Source of the DNA: Phymatolithon calcareum
Taxonomy: Eukaryota > Rhodophyta > Florideophyceae > Hapalidiales
Assembly: GCA_977006965.1 (NCBI GenBank)
Contig: OZ345374.1
Location: 2,170,001-2,234,000, forward strand
Length of the DNA stretch: 64,000 nucleotides
Direction: 5' to 3'
The position numbers were made by a program, and so were the translations under genes. Below the pieces are notes generated by a model. It saw only the letters and a program-made list of their open reading frames with translations, did not search any database and had not been told where the DNA came from. Below, piece after piece: positions 22,883 through 33,287 of the stretch; position 1 is the first letter of the stretch, and each line of letters opens with the position of its first letter.

Positions 22883-23758
22883 CAGGGGAAGGTTAGAAGG
22901 GGAGTAACGCAGAGGGGGTATCATAGCTTTTTTAAGGATAAAATCATTTGAATGTTGTATGAAACAAATTGTATAGTATCAAAAAGTGGTCGATATTTAT
23001 ACTTGATTCGAAGTAAGGTTTTTCGGACCATTGGTGGAAACAGGTACAGCGTGTACTGCCGGTTGCTCTCCTTGCACTATCACCTTTTGTGGGCAGAATT
23101 AAACGCAATTCATGGCGAGTCATGCAAATAGGGCAGCAGTGCCTAAACGGTTGTCTGTCGGCGTTCAATTTGATCTGAAATTTTTTGAGATTTTGTGGAA
23201 CATTCTATGTCCCCGTTATTTTCTCAAAGTTTTCGGCTAAAATGTGGACCTCAAGCTTGGCGGGAATTACATGTGCGGATAGAATCTATTGGGAACAGAG
23301 TGTGGAGTACAGGATCTGCCTCTTCTCTGGGTGTCCTGAGAAATGAATTTGCAAGCCACAACATCGGAGTCAAGCAACTCCTCGGTTGAAGAGGGCTTGT
23401 ACACTTTCCTCGAACCTGAAAACACCGCACGTAGTTTTACCCAAATTCGCAAAATCGCGCCCCGCTTTTTAGAACGTCTGCAGAAACAGGCCACCAACCA
23501 TTTCCAATGACAAGCAGCATTTAATGCACATGTCGCACACTGTAAAGAACCGATGAGGCACAAGTGCTGCCTTGGCATTTACCGATTGGCTGTCATTATT
23601 GGGCAGACTCAAAATTGCCCAATAATTCTTCAAATTGGCGTTAATATTTTTGAAAAAAAGCATAAGCTCATAATAACCCAGTATGAATCAGGCGTACTTT
23701 TTAATACAGATTTTGATACTTCTAGATTCTGGGTTACTCCCATTCTAACCTTCCCCTG
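22883..23758. mobile_element. CAGGGGAA-TIR element, 876 bp, 7-bp TSD CTGGCAC
   Basis: The left end CAGGGGAAGGTTAGAAGGGG is matched by the reverse of the right end with one mismatch in about 26 bp. The direct repeat CTGGCAC lies immediately outside both ends (22876-22882 and 23759-23765). No transposase frame lies inside, so it is non-autonomous. Same family as the elements at 30479 and 55828. Confidence 0.72.
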
Positions 23759-23879
23759 CTGGCACACATGCCATAAAATTTTGGTTCATCAATGGTACCA
23801 AATTATTCGATATTTGGAATTTTCCCGCAACGACCTGTGCGTATTTGCCCAGATCACTGCGACGGCGCAAAAGGAAAGG

Positions 23880-24227
23880 TTACTTCTTGTTCTTAACCTT
23901 CACGTCTAGCATAGCGTGCAGTTGCTTCGTCTCATTCGACGTCAGCCTCTGCATTAAATCAACAATCTGCGCCAAAACACAGTGCTGCATATCGGGGCTT
24001 GGAACACGTCGAATATTCCATACAATATTGGTTTCGGTGTTTCGTAGTTTCATACGAGCAAAGTCAATTTCGAAAGTAACTTTGCCGCGTTGCACATATG
24101 CCTTCGGTTTACCGGTCCCCTTGCTGAACTTCTGCCAGGACAATTCCGCTTGTTCACCTCCCTCTGCGGAAAAGTCGTGCCATCCTTTGTTCTTGTCGGT
24201 CCGGCGATACTGCCAGGAAGCGGGCAT
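23880..24227 (-). CDS. WWE-domain-like protein, copy 4 (apparently intact)
   Basis: A 115-residue ATG-to-stop frame. WWE-like features in order: MPASWQY at the start, KGWHDF around residue 15-20, VQRGKVTFEIDFARM around residue 45-60, R.IRRVP-type strand (NIRRVPSPD), then a helical tail with LTSNETKQLHAMLDVKVK and a Lys-rich end. The domain fills nearly the whole protein. There is no signal peptide or membrane segment. WWE domains in characterised proteins bind poly- or iso-ADP-ribose; whether this protein does is inference. It lies between a CAGGGGAA-TIR element and repeat module copy 2. Confidence 0.58.
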   Translation of the reverse strand: MPASWQYRRTDKNKGWHDFSAEGGEQAELSWQKFSKGTGKPKAYVQRGKVTFEIDFARMKLRNTETNIVWNIRRVPSPDMQHCVLAQIVDLMQRLTSNETKQLHAMLDVKVKNKK

Positions 24228-24589
24228 TTTTTACGGGAAGGTCAGCCTGGGAATGAATTGTCGTGCCTCTATGCAGTCGAAAAAGTTCATGTTCCGTTGC
24301 AGCTCTGTGCTTATTAAGGACAAAATCCAAATGCTAGTGAACAATTCCGAGTCCGTACAGCTGCACGCACCAAAGTAATATGGGGAACTGTACACCAAAC
24401 CGTTCTCTAAATTAATAATATAAATTAGAGGTTTTTACATGTCCTGGACCATATTTTCGCACTGAATCGATTTCTGCCAGTAGTTTAGGGGTTGGGAACA
24501 GGCAACATGATTTACGATTAATTTCTGTCTCGCTGCTAAGGGTTTGCGTGAAAACCGAATTCAAAGTTGCACATACCTGTATATAGAGA
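24228..24589. other. Upstream region of WWE copy 4
   Basis: AT-rich, no frame of note. It may hold the promoter of the minus-strand WWE gene; a TTAATAATATAAATTA stretch lies at about 24410-24425. Confidence 0.3.
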
Positions 24590-25107
24590 AGATGCTCGCC
24601 TACCCGGCCTCATGAGACGTAGTACAGCTCATCAGGCGTTGGAAAAATATATACAGTACAGTGTACCAACGGCAGGTACAGATTCTTGACGGTTGTGAAC
24701 TACGTACCTGTGTCTCGTATTCCGTGTTCAGACTACACGATCTCCACAACGTGAGATTACGTGTACTACTGACGACCCCTATATGGGTCTACTTTCATCG
24801 CTCTAGTCTTCCCTCCGTAGAATGGAGGGAGGAAGGAGAATGGATCGGTAGGCAGTAAAGCACGGACGCTTTCCTTCCGGTATACCAAGCCAGACCATTG
24901 GCCAACTGTTTGGACTATCGTGCTATAAGTTTGCATGACACACACGGCTACAAGACGTGGTACCTTTTCGGACACGGAAAACATTTTTTCTCGGCGCATA
25001 TGCTATTGAGCCTCACATCCGCCCATACACCAGATAAGAACTTATTCCGCACAGCGAATTGAATTGATCGAAACTTGAATTTCAATTAAAATGATGGATG
25101 AAGAAAC

Positions 25108-26115
25108 GGGGGATATTTGATGATTTTATTTTTGAGAGCTCCCAAAGTCTCACCTTGGAGTAACGGGGCAGCTCTTGCATAATCTCTACGCTATAGTCAT
25201 CTGGCTTCTCAAAACGTTCTTGATTCGTAATTCTCTCCCAACAAGAGCTCCTGTGAGTCTCTTGCACAAACTCAATTTCTGTACCCATCTTCGATGACGC
25301 TAGAGTACGTTGTAAGGCGACTAGTTCGACCACCGCGGTAATCCCACAGTAAGCACCCAACACTGATTTCCTCCAAAGGGGTGCTCGTTTGAATGTCAAC
25401 CTTAGGCACCTTAAACGTGTTGTTCTTTCTCCTATGTAAAGGACCCCTGGTAGCTTTCCTTCAATAGGAATCTTCATTGATCTGCCTTCTTCTTCCTTTT
25501 CCCATACCTTAATTGCTTCTTCTCTCCTCCTCTTCTTCGTGACAGATCCCTCCTGGGCTTTCTGAAGGGCTTGTCGCAAGTCTTCATACATCTTGAGATA
25601 TTCAATATCCTTCATTGCTTCCTTTACGTCCTCATCTCTTCCAACGTACTCTTCTGTTTCTTCAAGGCGCTTTTTATGTCTTTCCAGGCTTAATGCAAAC
25701 CTTTCTGCTTGATGACGTCTCCTCATATTTGGTGGTCCCAGTCGGCACAGAGCTCGCATTCGGTCCCGGCGGTGTTCGGCATACTTTCCGAAAACATTCT
25801 TGTAGAACAAGCCCTCTGCCGACTCGATTGCCGAGAGCAATCGATTTGTCATTGGAGTAACGTGTAACGCATACTCCCATTTCGGGATAATTAGCGACTT
25901 AAAGATCCTGATGCATGTCTCCGGTTTGAATCCTCGAACAGTCACTCCAAGCTCCCGAAGCTTAGGTATGCATCCTGCAGCATTTCGAACTCTTGCTATG
26001 GCCGTGTCATCCGTAACACCCTTGTTATTCATGCTTACCCCAAGATACGAGAGTCTCCAGGCTTGATATAGTTCTCGTCCCGCCAAGTAAAACGTGTGCT
26101 TCTGAAGTCCTTTGT
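25108..26115 (-). mobile_element. LINE-1: 5'-truncated non-LTR retrotransposon, 13-bp TSD
   Basis: Flanked by a perfect 13-bp direct repeat (TGGATGAAGAAAC at 25095-25107 and 26116-26128) that is single-copy in module copy 1, proving insertion. The minus frame is open throughout (353 residues including flanking bases). It encodes the end of a LINE reverse transcriptase: YLGVSMNNKGV, then the thumb-like helix with KSLIIPKWEYALHVTPMTN, followed by a Lys/Glu-rich region (KMYEDLRQAL, KKRRREEAIKVWEKE). The catalytic palm is absent because of 5' truncation. The 3' end has no poly(A) but an A/T-rich tail. Confidence 0.75.
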
Positions 26116-26696
26116 TGGATGAAGAAACCATCTTGGGCAGCAACCTTACTTGGAAACAAGTTTAGCGTTGCTACACCAATGTTTGACTATTGTTAATAAG
26201 ATGTGCCTGGAAGAGTGTAGAAGCTGTGGCGTAAATACATGCTGACTTCGCCGTCTCCGAATATACTGATGATGCATCTGCATTCCCCAAAGAGGCTCAC
26301 AGAGCTCTGCTTCATGGCTAGCTATCTTCTACTTAGATTACGGCAAAGCGTTTTTCATGCTTGCCATTTAGGAAAGGACTCCTTCTTCTCCGCCTGCGGC
26401 TCGAAATGTGATTCGAATAAACCGCAGAGCATTTGATTGAACTCAACATTGCGACAAGTTCCACAACCGTGATAAAACTAGTGCACAATACTTACATATC
26501 AATGGAGCTCAAATCAAATGAGAAACAGCTGTTCGGATTCTCTTCAGCCGTAATATGCCAGAAGGTACGCTCATCCTAGAACTTTGCATGATTCCTTGAG
26601 CACTCAAAATGCAGAGTTGCCCCAGGAAAGCAATATCGAACGCATGAAACTCCCTGAAGCCAATTAATAAAATGTGTTCAAGTACTTCGTCCCAAG

Positions 26697-28457
26697 TTTT
26701 TTATTCAAGTTTATTTAAAAGCCCCACAGACTTCCGAAGATATGGGCAAGGCGTCCTATGATGCTACCTACCTTTGTGCAGCTCACGAAACGTCCATCAG
26801 TATGGCGGACGGGAAAACTCAGAATTCAAGGTAATCTTATCTCAGCCGTCTGCGGGGTTGTTGGTGCTTGGACTCGACCGCTTTTTGCCTTGCCTTCTGC
26901 GAATCAATGCAGGCCTTCTTTTTTCTCCATGCGTTCTATGAATGTCTTGCTATATAGTAAGAGCTCATCTAGCGCCTTTTCTGCTTCCAGTCCTTTTTCT
27001 CCTTAGAGGTCGTACCTTGCTAGCGTGCATTCAAGGTTCTCCATATGCTCTCTGGCTCTGGTGCCGAATTCTTCAGTTATACTTGTTGTTGACACCTGTG
27101 GGAATCTGCCACAGGCATACTACAGCGCGAGTTGCCTGTGCTTCACCTTGGAGAACTTGAAGATTACTGGCAATTCTCTTGTCTTGTATGGAATCTTCCT
27201 TTTCTGCCTCGATTCGAGGCGGTCTCCTTCCATTGCCAGAAATTTAGATCGAAGTGTTTGCGAAGACTGGTTTGTTTGGATATGCTATACAGCTTTACCA
27301 AACGGCTCTCTGGTCTCTATCGCGGCGATATCTTTCCTTGTGTACTGCTATTCATGGTTGTTTCTGCTTTCAGGTGCTTCATTTGAATATATACGTTCTT
27401 TCTCCTTACTCCTTCTCAGCATTTTGAAGGCCAAGATTTCTCGTCAATGTGGGACCGTCTGGATCCGGCACAGGAGACGGAGCCTGTCCGTCCTCCCTCG
27501 GGCCAGTGGCCGAATTTTGTACGTCATCTGTCCAGGGCGTTAAGTGCATTGCGTACTCCCAGCGTGGCTGTAACAGCGCCTTGTATATCTGAATACACTT
27601 CTGTATACTTAGCCCTTTCTTGAATACTCCCAGTGTACGCAACTCGTACACGGCCGTCCTTGCTTTCTTTAGTTGTTGCTGAATAAGCGTATCTGTGACT
27701 CCTCCGGGGTCCAGGGCTACTTCAAAGTACGTGACCTCCGGGACGTGTGCCAGAACCTTGTTCTCGAGCTTGAATGTCTTGCCTAATGTTTCCTCTGATT
27801 CGAGGACTTCGCTTTTCTCTTGTTTTGTGTTCCTCGTCATCTCTCCCTCTTGTGCCCATTGGGTAGCTATATTCAATAGTCCTTGCAATGCAGCGGGATT
27901 TCGCAGAAAGAAGAGCATCATCTGCGAAGCAAAGCATTGGAAAAAATAATTGCTATTGTAATTATTTAAATTATTGTTCCAATAATTTATTCCTGAGTCT
28001 CGCATATTTATTGTATTTATTGAGATCGTCGTGGTTGCGACAATTATTGTATCGGACTCCTCATTTTTTCGATCCGGTTATTCTATCGCGACAGAAAGTA
28101 GCAAGAAGGATCCAATAATTCGGGGAATAACCAGTTATTTATACCTCGCTGAACTTGAATACAATAATTTATTGCTTCTGCGTTCAACAATAAATTATTT
28201 ATTCTCGACACTTTTCGAGAAAAGAATAAAAATAAATAAATAATTCCAATGCTTTGCTGCGAAGAGGATAGCCGGAACTTCAGCCCAGATTTTTGATACC
28301 CGGCTTATTCGCTCGGCGAATTCATCCATGAAGATGTTGTAGAGGTTTGGACTGAGAGAGGACCCTTGTGGAACCCCCTTGTCCACTAGAAACCAGTTTC
28401 TGTTAATTGTTGCTACCCAACATAGTGCCAAGAACGCCTCGGCCCGTGCGCAGATCT
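26697..28457 (-). mobile_element. LINE-2: non-LTR retrotransposon fragment, interrupted
   Basis: Bounded by related 13-bp repeats (ACTTCGTCCCAAG at 26684-26696, ATTTCGTCCCAGG at 28458-28470; two mismatches). From 5' to 3' on the minus strand: reverse transcriptase motif KGVPQGSSLSPNLYNIFMDE, then palm text up to ILFA. A MITE is inserted there (27930-28256). Beyond it the frame resumes with FADDALLSAKS, the catalytic box, and then a thumb block with YKALLQPRWEYAMHLTPW. The 3' third is homologous to LINE-3. Frameshifts occur downstream of about 27600 and near 27870, so it is dead. Confidence 0.7.
27930..28256. mobile_element. hAT-like MITE, 327 bp, 8-bp TSD CTGCGAAG
   Basis: Very AT-rich insert with 13-bp perfect terminal inverted repeats (CAAAGCATTGGAA). 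It is flanked by CTGCGAAG at 27922-27929 and 28257-28264. An 8-bp duplication and CA-starting ends are typical of hAT elements. There is no coding sequence inside. Removal restores the FADD motif of the LINE reverse transcriptase, which confirms the boundaries. Confidence 0.8.
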
Positions 28458-28553
28458 ATTTCGTCCCAGGTGCTTTTAATCTTTAGCTGTTAGTCTATGC
28501 GCAAGGAAATTTTCGGCAAGATCGATTAGAGCAAATGATTAGAGCAAATAAGA

Positions 28554-29314
28554 GCACGGGAGCGATCGGTTCGTCCTTCGACGCCGAGGTATTCGCGGCG
28601 GTCCGAGCTTCCGAAGCCGTACAACAACTGGTATTCGATGGAGGACAACACATTCGGTGGTTCACCGACAGTAGGAGCTGTCTGGATGCATTGGCCGGAC
28701 AACCTCGGATGTATGGCGAAATGGCAAGGAAGCTGTGGGAAGCCATGGAGGCATTGATGGAGGGCAACGTCACCATCGAGGCGATTTGGGTTCCAAGCCA
28801 CTGTGGGATACCTGGGAACGAGAAAGCCGACGAGCTTGCTCGTCGAGGCATTACGGAATCAGATATCGTGACGCATCAAGGCGTAACCTTGACCATGGAA
28901 GCCGCGCGGTCCATAATTAAACCGCGCAATTCGATGAAACCAAGAAGTGTACAGTTTCTACCCCCAGAACTCCGGATTAGTCACAGACGTGCTCAAGTCA
29001 TGCTAAATCAACTTTCCGCAGAATGCTGCTCGCTGGTAGCAGCTTTTCACCGGAAGGACGATGGCTCGGCGGAATACGACCCCATGTGCAAGGCCTGTCC
29101 AGGTGGAACCAAAGAAACTGTTGATCACTTAATTCTTCGCTGTAGTGGGCGTGCTTTATCAAGAAGGCAGACTATTGGTAGAGTAGGCCCTAAAACGGTA
29201 GAGGAATTATGTAGGGAGAAACCGCTTGAAGTACTCAAATTCGTGAACAATGAGGGGTTGCTTGACAACCCCTGATATTAACTCTACTTAACGTCTTCTG
29301 CAATAAAGAAAGAA
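28554..29314 (+). mobile_element. LINE-4: RNase H and zinc-knuckle tail, 13-bp TSD
   Basis: Flanked by AGAGCAAATAAGA at 28541-28553 and 29315-29327. The plus frame (to the stop at 29275) encodes an RNase HI domain with AEVFAAVRASEA (catalytic Glu), WFTDSRSCLDAL (catalytic Asp) and WVPSHCGIPGNEKADELA (His and Asp). A CCHC-type knuckle with CKACPGG and DHLILRC follows. This is the C-terminal part of a LINE ORF2; the reverse transcriptase is lost by 5' truncation. The 3' end reads CAATAAAGAAAGAA. The frame is intact within the fragment, suggesting recent insertion. Confidence 0.8.
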
Positions 29315-29425
29315 AGAGCAAATAAGAAATGCGAAAGAGGAACACCACAATTTTGTGCACCTTCAACGAAAAACCTGCGCAAGCCCTCAGAAGGCGTTTT
29401 CTCTGCAGCGGTAGCAGAGCCAAAG

Positions 29426-29788
29426 CTAATCAGCACCACGAGTCCGGACGGAAAGCAAAGCGTGCAACTGCGCGGTCTCATTCGGTGTGAGCTTCTCAAG
29501 AAGACGCACTATTTCCGGTAATGCACTTGCTCTTGGCTCCTCGGGGTGAGGTACGCGGCGAATGGTGCGAACCATGTTGGATATGAGGTTGTGTTGGGTC
29601 ATGTTGTCAAGGTCAATTTCATAAGTGTAATAACCGCTCTTCACATTTTGCTTCCCGACACAGGTACCGTCCTGGAATTTTGACCAGTATATATCCATCT
29701 GCACGCACGCTTGCGGATCGAAGGTGTGCCATCCTGGCTTCTTGCCGTCAACACAATGCGTCAAATGATACTGCCAACGAGCGGGCAT
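29426..29788 (-). CDS. WWE-domain-like protein, copy 5 (apparently intact)
   Basis: A 120-residue protein starting at MPARWQYHLT, the same start context as the other copies. WWE-like elements: WQY (first Trp), PGWHTFD (second Trp), SGYYTYEIDLDNMTQHN (Glu block), MVRTIRRVP (final strand). A conserved tail LTPNETAQLHALLSVRTR follows. The frame is open a further 88 codons upstream, but that text has no conservation in frame, so the ATG at 29788 is preferred. It lies in module copy 2; the paralogue in module copy 1 is frameshifted. Hairpins at about 29925-29987 and 30095-30137 lie upstream. ADP-ribose binding is a possible role by family analogy. Confidence 0.62.
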   Translation of the reverse strand: MPARWQYHLTHCVDGKKPGWHTFDPQACVQMDIYWSKFQDGTCVGKQNVKSGYYTYEIDLDNMTQHNLISNMVRTIRRVPHPEEPRASALPEIVRLLEKLTPNETAQLHALLSVRTRGAD

Positions 29789-30094
29789 CTTGAATGAAGA
29801 TCTTGGGAGGCGATACAGACAGTCACCCTGGCGAATGCAACACGCAGTGTCCCCAACGAAAACTGTGGGTTTATGTACCTTTGGCGTTGTCAAGAGAGAT
29901 ATTCGTTTTGTGATGGAGATGCTAGCAGCGCTGTCGAATCGAGGCCTAATTAGAACTTCACACCACAAGGCCTCCATTCGACAGCACAGCCACCTAGACA
30001 GTATCATATATTGCCTCGTTACTGGGAAACAATGCGTACACGTTGGGATCATAAATGGGAACCACTATTCCCTCTTCGCGCACAGCATTCAGTT

Positions 30095-30137
30095 AAATTC
30101 ACGGTTAGCGGCTCAACTAGCCGCTAACCATGAATTT
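30095..30137. repeat. Inverted repeat, 19-bp arms
   Basis: AAATTCACGGTTAGCGGCT, a 5-base loop, then its reverse with one mismatch. One arm (AGCCGCTAATCATGAATTTT) is kept in module copy 1 near 8516-8535. It lies upstream of the WWE gene and near the right end of the module. Confidence 0.6.
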
Positions 30138-30194
30138 TCGAACTGTACAGAATTCATTGAAAATTTGTTTTCCTCCCCCTCTTACTTTCCCCTG

Positions 30195-31165
30195 GTGGCA
30201 GATTCCTGTCGCGGCGTATTCAAGAACGTCACCCAATAAACGCTCACTGGTTACAGAGCGAAAAGTACTTGACAGTGTCTATGCGGCTCCAACGCCTTAA
30301 TCAATGCGGTTTGTGCGTTGCCGTCAGCCGAGCGCTTCGAAACTACTGGCACAAAATCCCGCCTACGTGCACAAGCTGTGCCCATTCCTATTCTTGCTGT
30401 TTAGTCATTATTTTTGACCACAGAATGCACGCGCGATTACTAGCTCCCCTGACATTTACCGCGGCGAATACAAAGTACCAGGGGAATGTAAGAAGGGGAG
30501 GAAAGCAGAATTTTAATGCATCAAAAAAATAAATAAAAATCCGTAGTCGTTTCTGCAGACAAAATTATGAGGGAATTCACGTATCAGCATAATTAGTGAA
30601 TTTAATGTACTCGTATACACCTGCCACTGCGTATTCGAGAACTTCAACCAATAAGCGCTCACTGTTTATAGAGCGCTATGCACCTGACAGTATCTATGCC
30701 TTAACCAATGCGGTTTGTGCGTTGGCGTCAGCCGAGCTCTTCGAAACTATTGGCACAAAATCCCGCTTACGTGCACAAGCTGTGCCCATTTCTAATCTTT
30801 CTGTTTGGTCATTATTTTTGACCACAAAATGGATGCGCGATTATTAGCCCCCCTGACATTCACCGCGGCGAATACAAGCGTACATTTTGGACAGTAAATC
30901 TGGTTTCATATATGTTTTTTTGATGCGAGTCCATAGTTTCAAATAAAGAGCGCTATTGTGTTTGTACAAATTTCGGTTGTCATACGCTTTGCTTTCCTCC
31001 CCTTCTTACATTCCCCTGAAAGTACATTTTGGACAGTATATCTGGTTTCATATTTGTTTTTTTGATTCGAGTCCGTAGTTTCAAATAAAGCGCGCTGTTG
31101 TGTTTATACAAAGTTCGGTTGTTACACGCTTTGCTTTCCTCCCCCGCTTACAGTACTTTCCCCTG
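30195..31165. mobile_element. CAGGGGAA-TIR element, outer copy, self-interrupted
   Basis: Bases 30200-30478 and 31019-31165 together match the interior and right end of the element at 30479-31018 (GCGGTTTGTGCGTTG, TTTTTGACCACA, TTTGGACAGTA, TTGCTTTCCTCCCCC). The right end ends in TTTCCCCTG at 31165. The left terminal repeat is not seen. A sister element is inserted into it at AAAGTAC. Confidence 0.55.
30479..31018. mobile_element. CAGGGGAA-TIR element, 540 bp, 7-bp TSD AAAGTAC
   Basis: Terminal repeats of 29 bp are perfect inverse copies (begin CAGGGGAATGTAAGAAGGGG). AAAGTAC flanks both ends (30472-30478 and 31019-31025), and the outer host is another copy of the same family. There is no coding content. 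Perfect ends imply recent movement. Confidence 0.8.
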
Positions 31166-31280
31166 GTTGTACGAATTCAACTCGGCATGCTTACAGTGTT
31201 GAGCTTCCGTATGATTCTGCGGAGATCTCACTCCGTGCGAGGGCGTTGTCCCCCCTCATCAAAACAACCATTGCCCTGAA

Positions 31281-32503
31281 ATGTCGAGCATCGGCTGTCC
31301 CGCCCGCCGCGCTTGCGGAACGCCACTCTTCACATTCTCGTCATCCGGTTTACGTGCTCTCCATGCTCATCCTCTTGTATCGCGCTCTCGGCAGCAATGG
31401 ACATGTGCTGCGACGTCAACATCATTGCCGGCAAGCGTAGCCGTAACGCGCGACGCGCAGACGGGTGCAACTGTGTATCTGTTAGGATGCGTGCACGGAT
31501 CACGAGTTTCTGCAGAGGATGTTGCGGCAGTGATTGACCGCACTGGTCCCGACGTCGTTGTGTTAGAACTATGCCACGCCCGGCTAAAAGCGCTGCGTAG
31601 AGATATGGCTCGTCAAAGCGGCGAAGTTCTAGATGACACCGACATGCCGCACACATATTACGGAAGGCGACAGCGAGGGCCTGTGGAGACATTTCGAGCT
31701 TCAGTGCAGCGTTTTGGAGGTCCGGGACCAGCCGTGCTCGCGTCTTTGCTCACAGCGGTGTACAAGCTGCAAATGCTCGTTGGAATAGACCCTGGTACAG
31801 AGTTTAAAACCGCGATAGCACTGTCTGAACGGGCTGTTTGGCGCACTGTTTGTGGTGACGTTCCAGCCACCACCACCGTGCGTAACCTTTTTGGAACCTT
31901 CCTATCTCCGCGTCGCTCGGTTGCACTGGCGTTGAGTTCTGTCGCCGCGATTTGCGAGAGATTGATACATCCACCTGCAAGTGGCATTAATGTTTTGAGA
32001 GTGTTGCTGGAAGCGCGCCGTTTGCGTGAGCTTGCAAGTATTATGCTCCCGCTACTGGCCATTGTCGCTGCGCTCTCCGCGGCGAGCAGTAGCGGTGCGG
32101 CAGGATTGGAGGAAGGATTTGCAGCAACCACTGGTTTTAGGGCTGCTACCGACTCAATTAACGTGCTTAGCGTTGGGAAGGCTGTGGTTGACACTGCTCT
32201 GACGTCTTATCTGATCGTCAGTGCGTTAGAGTTCTTTCGCGTGCTGATCGCGGAACGGGACGTTGTGCTTTGTCAAAGTATCAGAAAAGCGGCGGTGGAT
32301 TTGGGCGCAGCAGCAGATGGTGGGAGCGTGGTGGCAATTCTGGGCATGATGCGTAAGTTTTAGATAGCCTTCCGATCCGTCCGCATGAGATGTGGCTTGG
32401 TCTCTAACGTGGATGTTTTGTATTGAATGTTGTAGACGTGAATGGAGTTGCGCGATACCTTGAAGCGGAGCAGGACGATTTTGAGCGGCCAGGTAGCAGC
32501 TAA
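31281..32503 (+). CDS. TraB-family protein (one intron)
   Basis: Spliced as 31281-32352 plus 32436-32503, giving 379 residues. TraB proteins share a fold with bacterial pheromone-shutdown proteins, and plant members act at organelle and ER membranes. Visible here: a Ser/Arg-rich leader (about 1-55) fitting an organelle transit peptide, then VYLLGCVHGS (about 65-73) with the GxxH motif and DVVVLELCHARL with the E....R motif. There are hydrophobic segments (IMLPLLAIVAALSAASSSG and VVDTALTSYLIVSALEFF). A C-terminal VVAILGMMHVNGVARYL is completed only by splicing. Without splicing the frame ends at RKF just after the GTAAGT. It heads the host gene island and is read away from the TIR elements upstream. 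Confidence 0.85.
32353..32435 (+). other. Spliceosomal intron in the TraB-like gene
   Basis: 83 bases beginning GTAAGT and ending TTGTAG. Joining codon C|AC gives His and continues into the conserved NGVARYL ending and a stop at 32501-32503. The protein family match across the junction is the evidence for use. Confidence 0.8.
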
Positions 32504-33287
32504 GCTGTGTGGAGGATGTGACACAGCCTTAAGGGAGCCAAGCAATATAACGTACAAGTAGAGCGTGTTGAATGTGACGAGCTACAATGGGCATCACGGG
32601 ACTTACCAATTTTTGCACAAATCAAACTTGTCGAGGAAGCCTACTAGACGAAACCATTACCGACCAGCACCAGGTGACATCACCTTCCCCCATACAGTAT
32701 GCTCTCTCGACCCTGACCAAAGATAATGCTGTCGCACTTTAGAATTCCCAACGGCCTGGAACGACGGAAGAAAGAAGATTGCAAGCAGCACGAGCCGCAG
32801 AAAAAAGACGACCCCGAGTCTTACTCACTTGTAACAACATCCACTGGTGTTCTAAGCCCAAGCGCGCATGCCCTGGTTAGGAAGTGTGCAAGACAGGAAG
32901 CGTCGCGTATGAAACTCTGAAGAAAACCATAACCAAAATCCTAGTCACCACAAATTTCCCATGCCTTCCGAGACCATGATAGCCTGTGCCTTCGTAGCAT
33001 ACTACAAAGAGCGGACTGACCCTTACGCTAGAGATAAACGCACCCATTAGCGGAAGCAAAGCATATGTACATGAGGTCGTGAGAAAAGCCAGACCACGCG
33101 ATGTGTCAACTTTGCAGAGCAAAGATTGGCTTGCGGCCGAGAAAAATCTCCGCATTGAATGCTCAAAACACGGGTCAGCCTGCTCGTGTTCTATCGCGGA
33201 GAAAAAGGAAAATTTGACGGAGCATTCGGAATTCATACAAGGAACGCCGGACGTCCGAGAAAAGATGTTCGAAATAAGTAGGGTCCG
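32504..33287. other. Spacer with a weak plus-strand ORF
   Basis: A 70-residue plus frame (33079-33291: KDWLAAEKNLRIECSKHG and an EKKENLTEHSEF segment) has protein-like composition and runs into the 3' end of the epimerase gene on the other strand. A second frame lies at 32726-32920. Neither is recognised. They might be exons of a spliced gene, otherwise nothing. Confidence 0.25.

Larger units (their letters stand above)
24590..30165. mobile_element. Dispersed repeat module, copy 2 (interrupted by LINEs)
   Basis: Collinear with 4257-8580 except where inserts occur. The left half (24590-26640) is split by LINE-1 at 25108-26115. The junction near 26650 is followed by LINE-2, a short spacer and LINE-4, after which homology resumes at about 29335 (CACAATTTTGTGCACC against CACAATTTTGTACACC near 5775). 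The right half carries the intact WWE gene at 29426. The far right reads as a CAGGGGAA-type terminal repeat in reverse (30167-30194), so the module may be a larger relative of that TIR family. Confidence 0.5.

Noticed and set aside
31658-32194. 178-residue minus ORF over the TraB-like gene
   Set aside because: Antisense shadow of a clearly coding plus strand.
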